64,000 bases of DNA from Anarhynchus alexandrinus. Taxonomy: Eukaryota > Chordata > Aves > Charadriiformes > Charadriidae. The notes under the pieces were generated by a model. The model saw nothing but the letters and a program-made list of their open reading frames with translations, was not told the origin of the DNA and did not search any database. Of this stretch, positions 63,071 through 64,000 are shown one piece after another. The translations under genes and the position numbers were made by a program. Numbering within the stretch: position 1 is the stretch's first letter; each line of letters opens with the position of its first letter. The stretch lies in assembly GCA_008711295.1 (NCBI GenBank), contig VUYV01000124.1:1258943-1322942 (forward strand), read 5' to 3'.

Positions 63071-64000
63071 TACTCCAGAGTATTTTCTTCTTCATTTTCC
63101 TCCCTCGTCGTCAGCCTCTTGTGCCCTCCACCCACCCTGGCTTGCTCCTCCATCCAGCTGCCAGTTCCTGCCCCTGAGCCCCCATTACCTCCATCCCTCC
63201 CTCATTGGCGCAGGCTGTCCCGGGCCTCGAGCACACGCAGCTCTAAAGGAATAAGCGCTATATGCACTGAAATACAGTGCCACATTTAAGTCTTAACTGT
63301 CTTCACCTTTCCGCACATCAGAACCACACAAGCAGCTCAGCAGCCTTCAACCTGAAACCCTTCCCAGGGAAGGAGAAGAGGAGGGTAACCATAAGCCCTT
63401 TCAGATCGAAAGCCAAACGTGGCAGCTCACACCAGTGCTGCAGTGGATGACTGCTTCCTGCTGGATTGCTAACGCTCAGGCTGAAGATGGTGCCACGACA
63501 GCAAATGGTAGATAAAACATTTCTGCAGCACCAAAGGTGCGGGCACTTGACCATCAGCTGGAAGGCAGGAGAGGCGCCTGGGGCCACCCGTGTCCAAGAC
63601 TGTGCAGCAGCAGAGAGAAAGGAACGGCTGTGCCCTGAGCGCCGCGTTGCCGTACAGACTCCGACTGCTGATTAGGCTTGGGAAGTTTGTGATGCTATTA
63701 GTCTTTGTCTATTAGCAGAGGAGATTAGCACAGATAAATAATCAAAAAATTTTGTCTGACTGTCCCTTATGTTAGCTGAACTCCATAATTAGGTGTTTGC
63801 TGTTAAAATATCCTAATGATAGACTTCTGGGGGAGGCTTTGATTTTTAACCTGCTAGCAGAGAGCAGATAAAGATGTTTAAGCTAAAACCTAGCTTTGAT
63901 GAACATTTTTCATTGTGACCAGCTCCTGAACCTAAAAATTTATTCATGTTTTTCAGGTAGTTTGAGGAACAAGCTTTGAGGTAAGCTTCAGTAACTATTC

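Larger units (their letters stand above)
49036..64000 (-). other. RGS6: RGS6 intron, 3' part only (continues beyond the window)
   Basis: At least 15 kb of the intron upstream of the exon at 48936-49035. I searched the minus strand by eye for the expected preceding coding end (a sequence like NMIVYCK before a donor) and did not see it, so the N-terminal exon should be beyond 64000. The intron holds a probable LTR at about 52135-52640 and a G/T-rich inverted repeat at 62890-63070. The rest is unique sequence in which I recognise nothing. Confidence 0.8.

Noticed and set aside
49036..64000. Search for the RGS6 N-terminal exon (ending like NMIVYCK).
   Set aside because: No matching sequence with a donor was found by eye. 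The nearest look-alike, around 55607-55633 on the minus strand, runs into a stop and lacks the motif.

Overview
The window is vertebrate nuclear DNA, almost certainly from a bird. There are no dense open reading frames and most of the sequence is AT-leaning intron. It holds CR1 retroposon tails of the avian type (ends built on the octamer ATTCTATG) and an ERV-type LTR that resembles bird LTRs. The only protein-coding gene I can support lies on the minus strand: seven internal exons of RGS6 (regulator of G-protein signalling 6, R7 family). Every exon has consensus splice sites, all phases agree, and together they make one uninterrupted 178-codon reading frame. AIYLCKRT and AENLARL at diagnostic positions point to RGS6 rather than its paralogue RGS7. 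The RGS6/RGS7 comparison is from memory, not from an alignment.  Layout in gene order (high to low coordinates): an intron that starts beyond the window (49036-64000); the first DEP-domain exon (48936-49035); a very large intron of about 35.6 kb (13355-48935); then six exons spaced 1.4-3.1 kb apart at 13304-13354, 11793-11899, 9431-9482, 6642-6706, 3590-3666 and 399-480; then an intron running out of the window (1-398). The exons encode the DEP domain and most of the DEP helical extension (DHEX). The N-terminal exon or exons lie upstream of the window, and the exons for the GGL and RGS domains lie downstream.  Non-coding content: three CR1 copies (about 25063-25215, 43890-44288 and 46318-46735), one probable LTR in the RGS6 sense orientation (about 52135-52640), a dense CpG island inside the large intron (about 25400-25980), a weaker CpG-enriched tract (about 21050-22560), an (AAAAT)n pentanucleotide array, a (CA)10, several homopolymer tracts, and a G/T-rich to A/C-rich inverted repeat near 62890-63070. 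The most testable novelties are a 39-nt, frame-preserving candidate cassette exon at 47829-47867 that would add 13 residues inside the DEP domain, and a possible internal promoter at the CpG island. I see no bacterial-type operon, CRISPR array, tRNA, rRNA or other new system.
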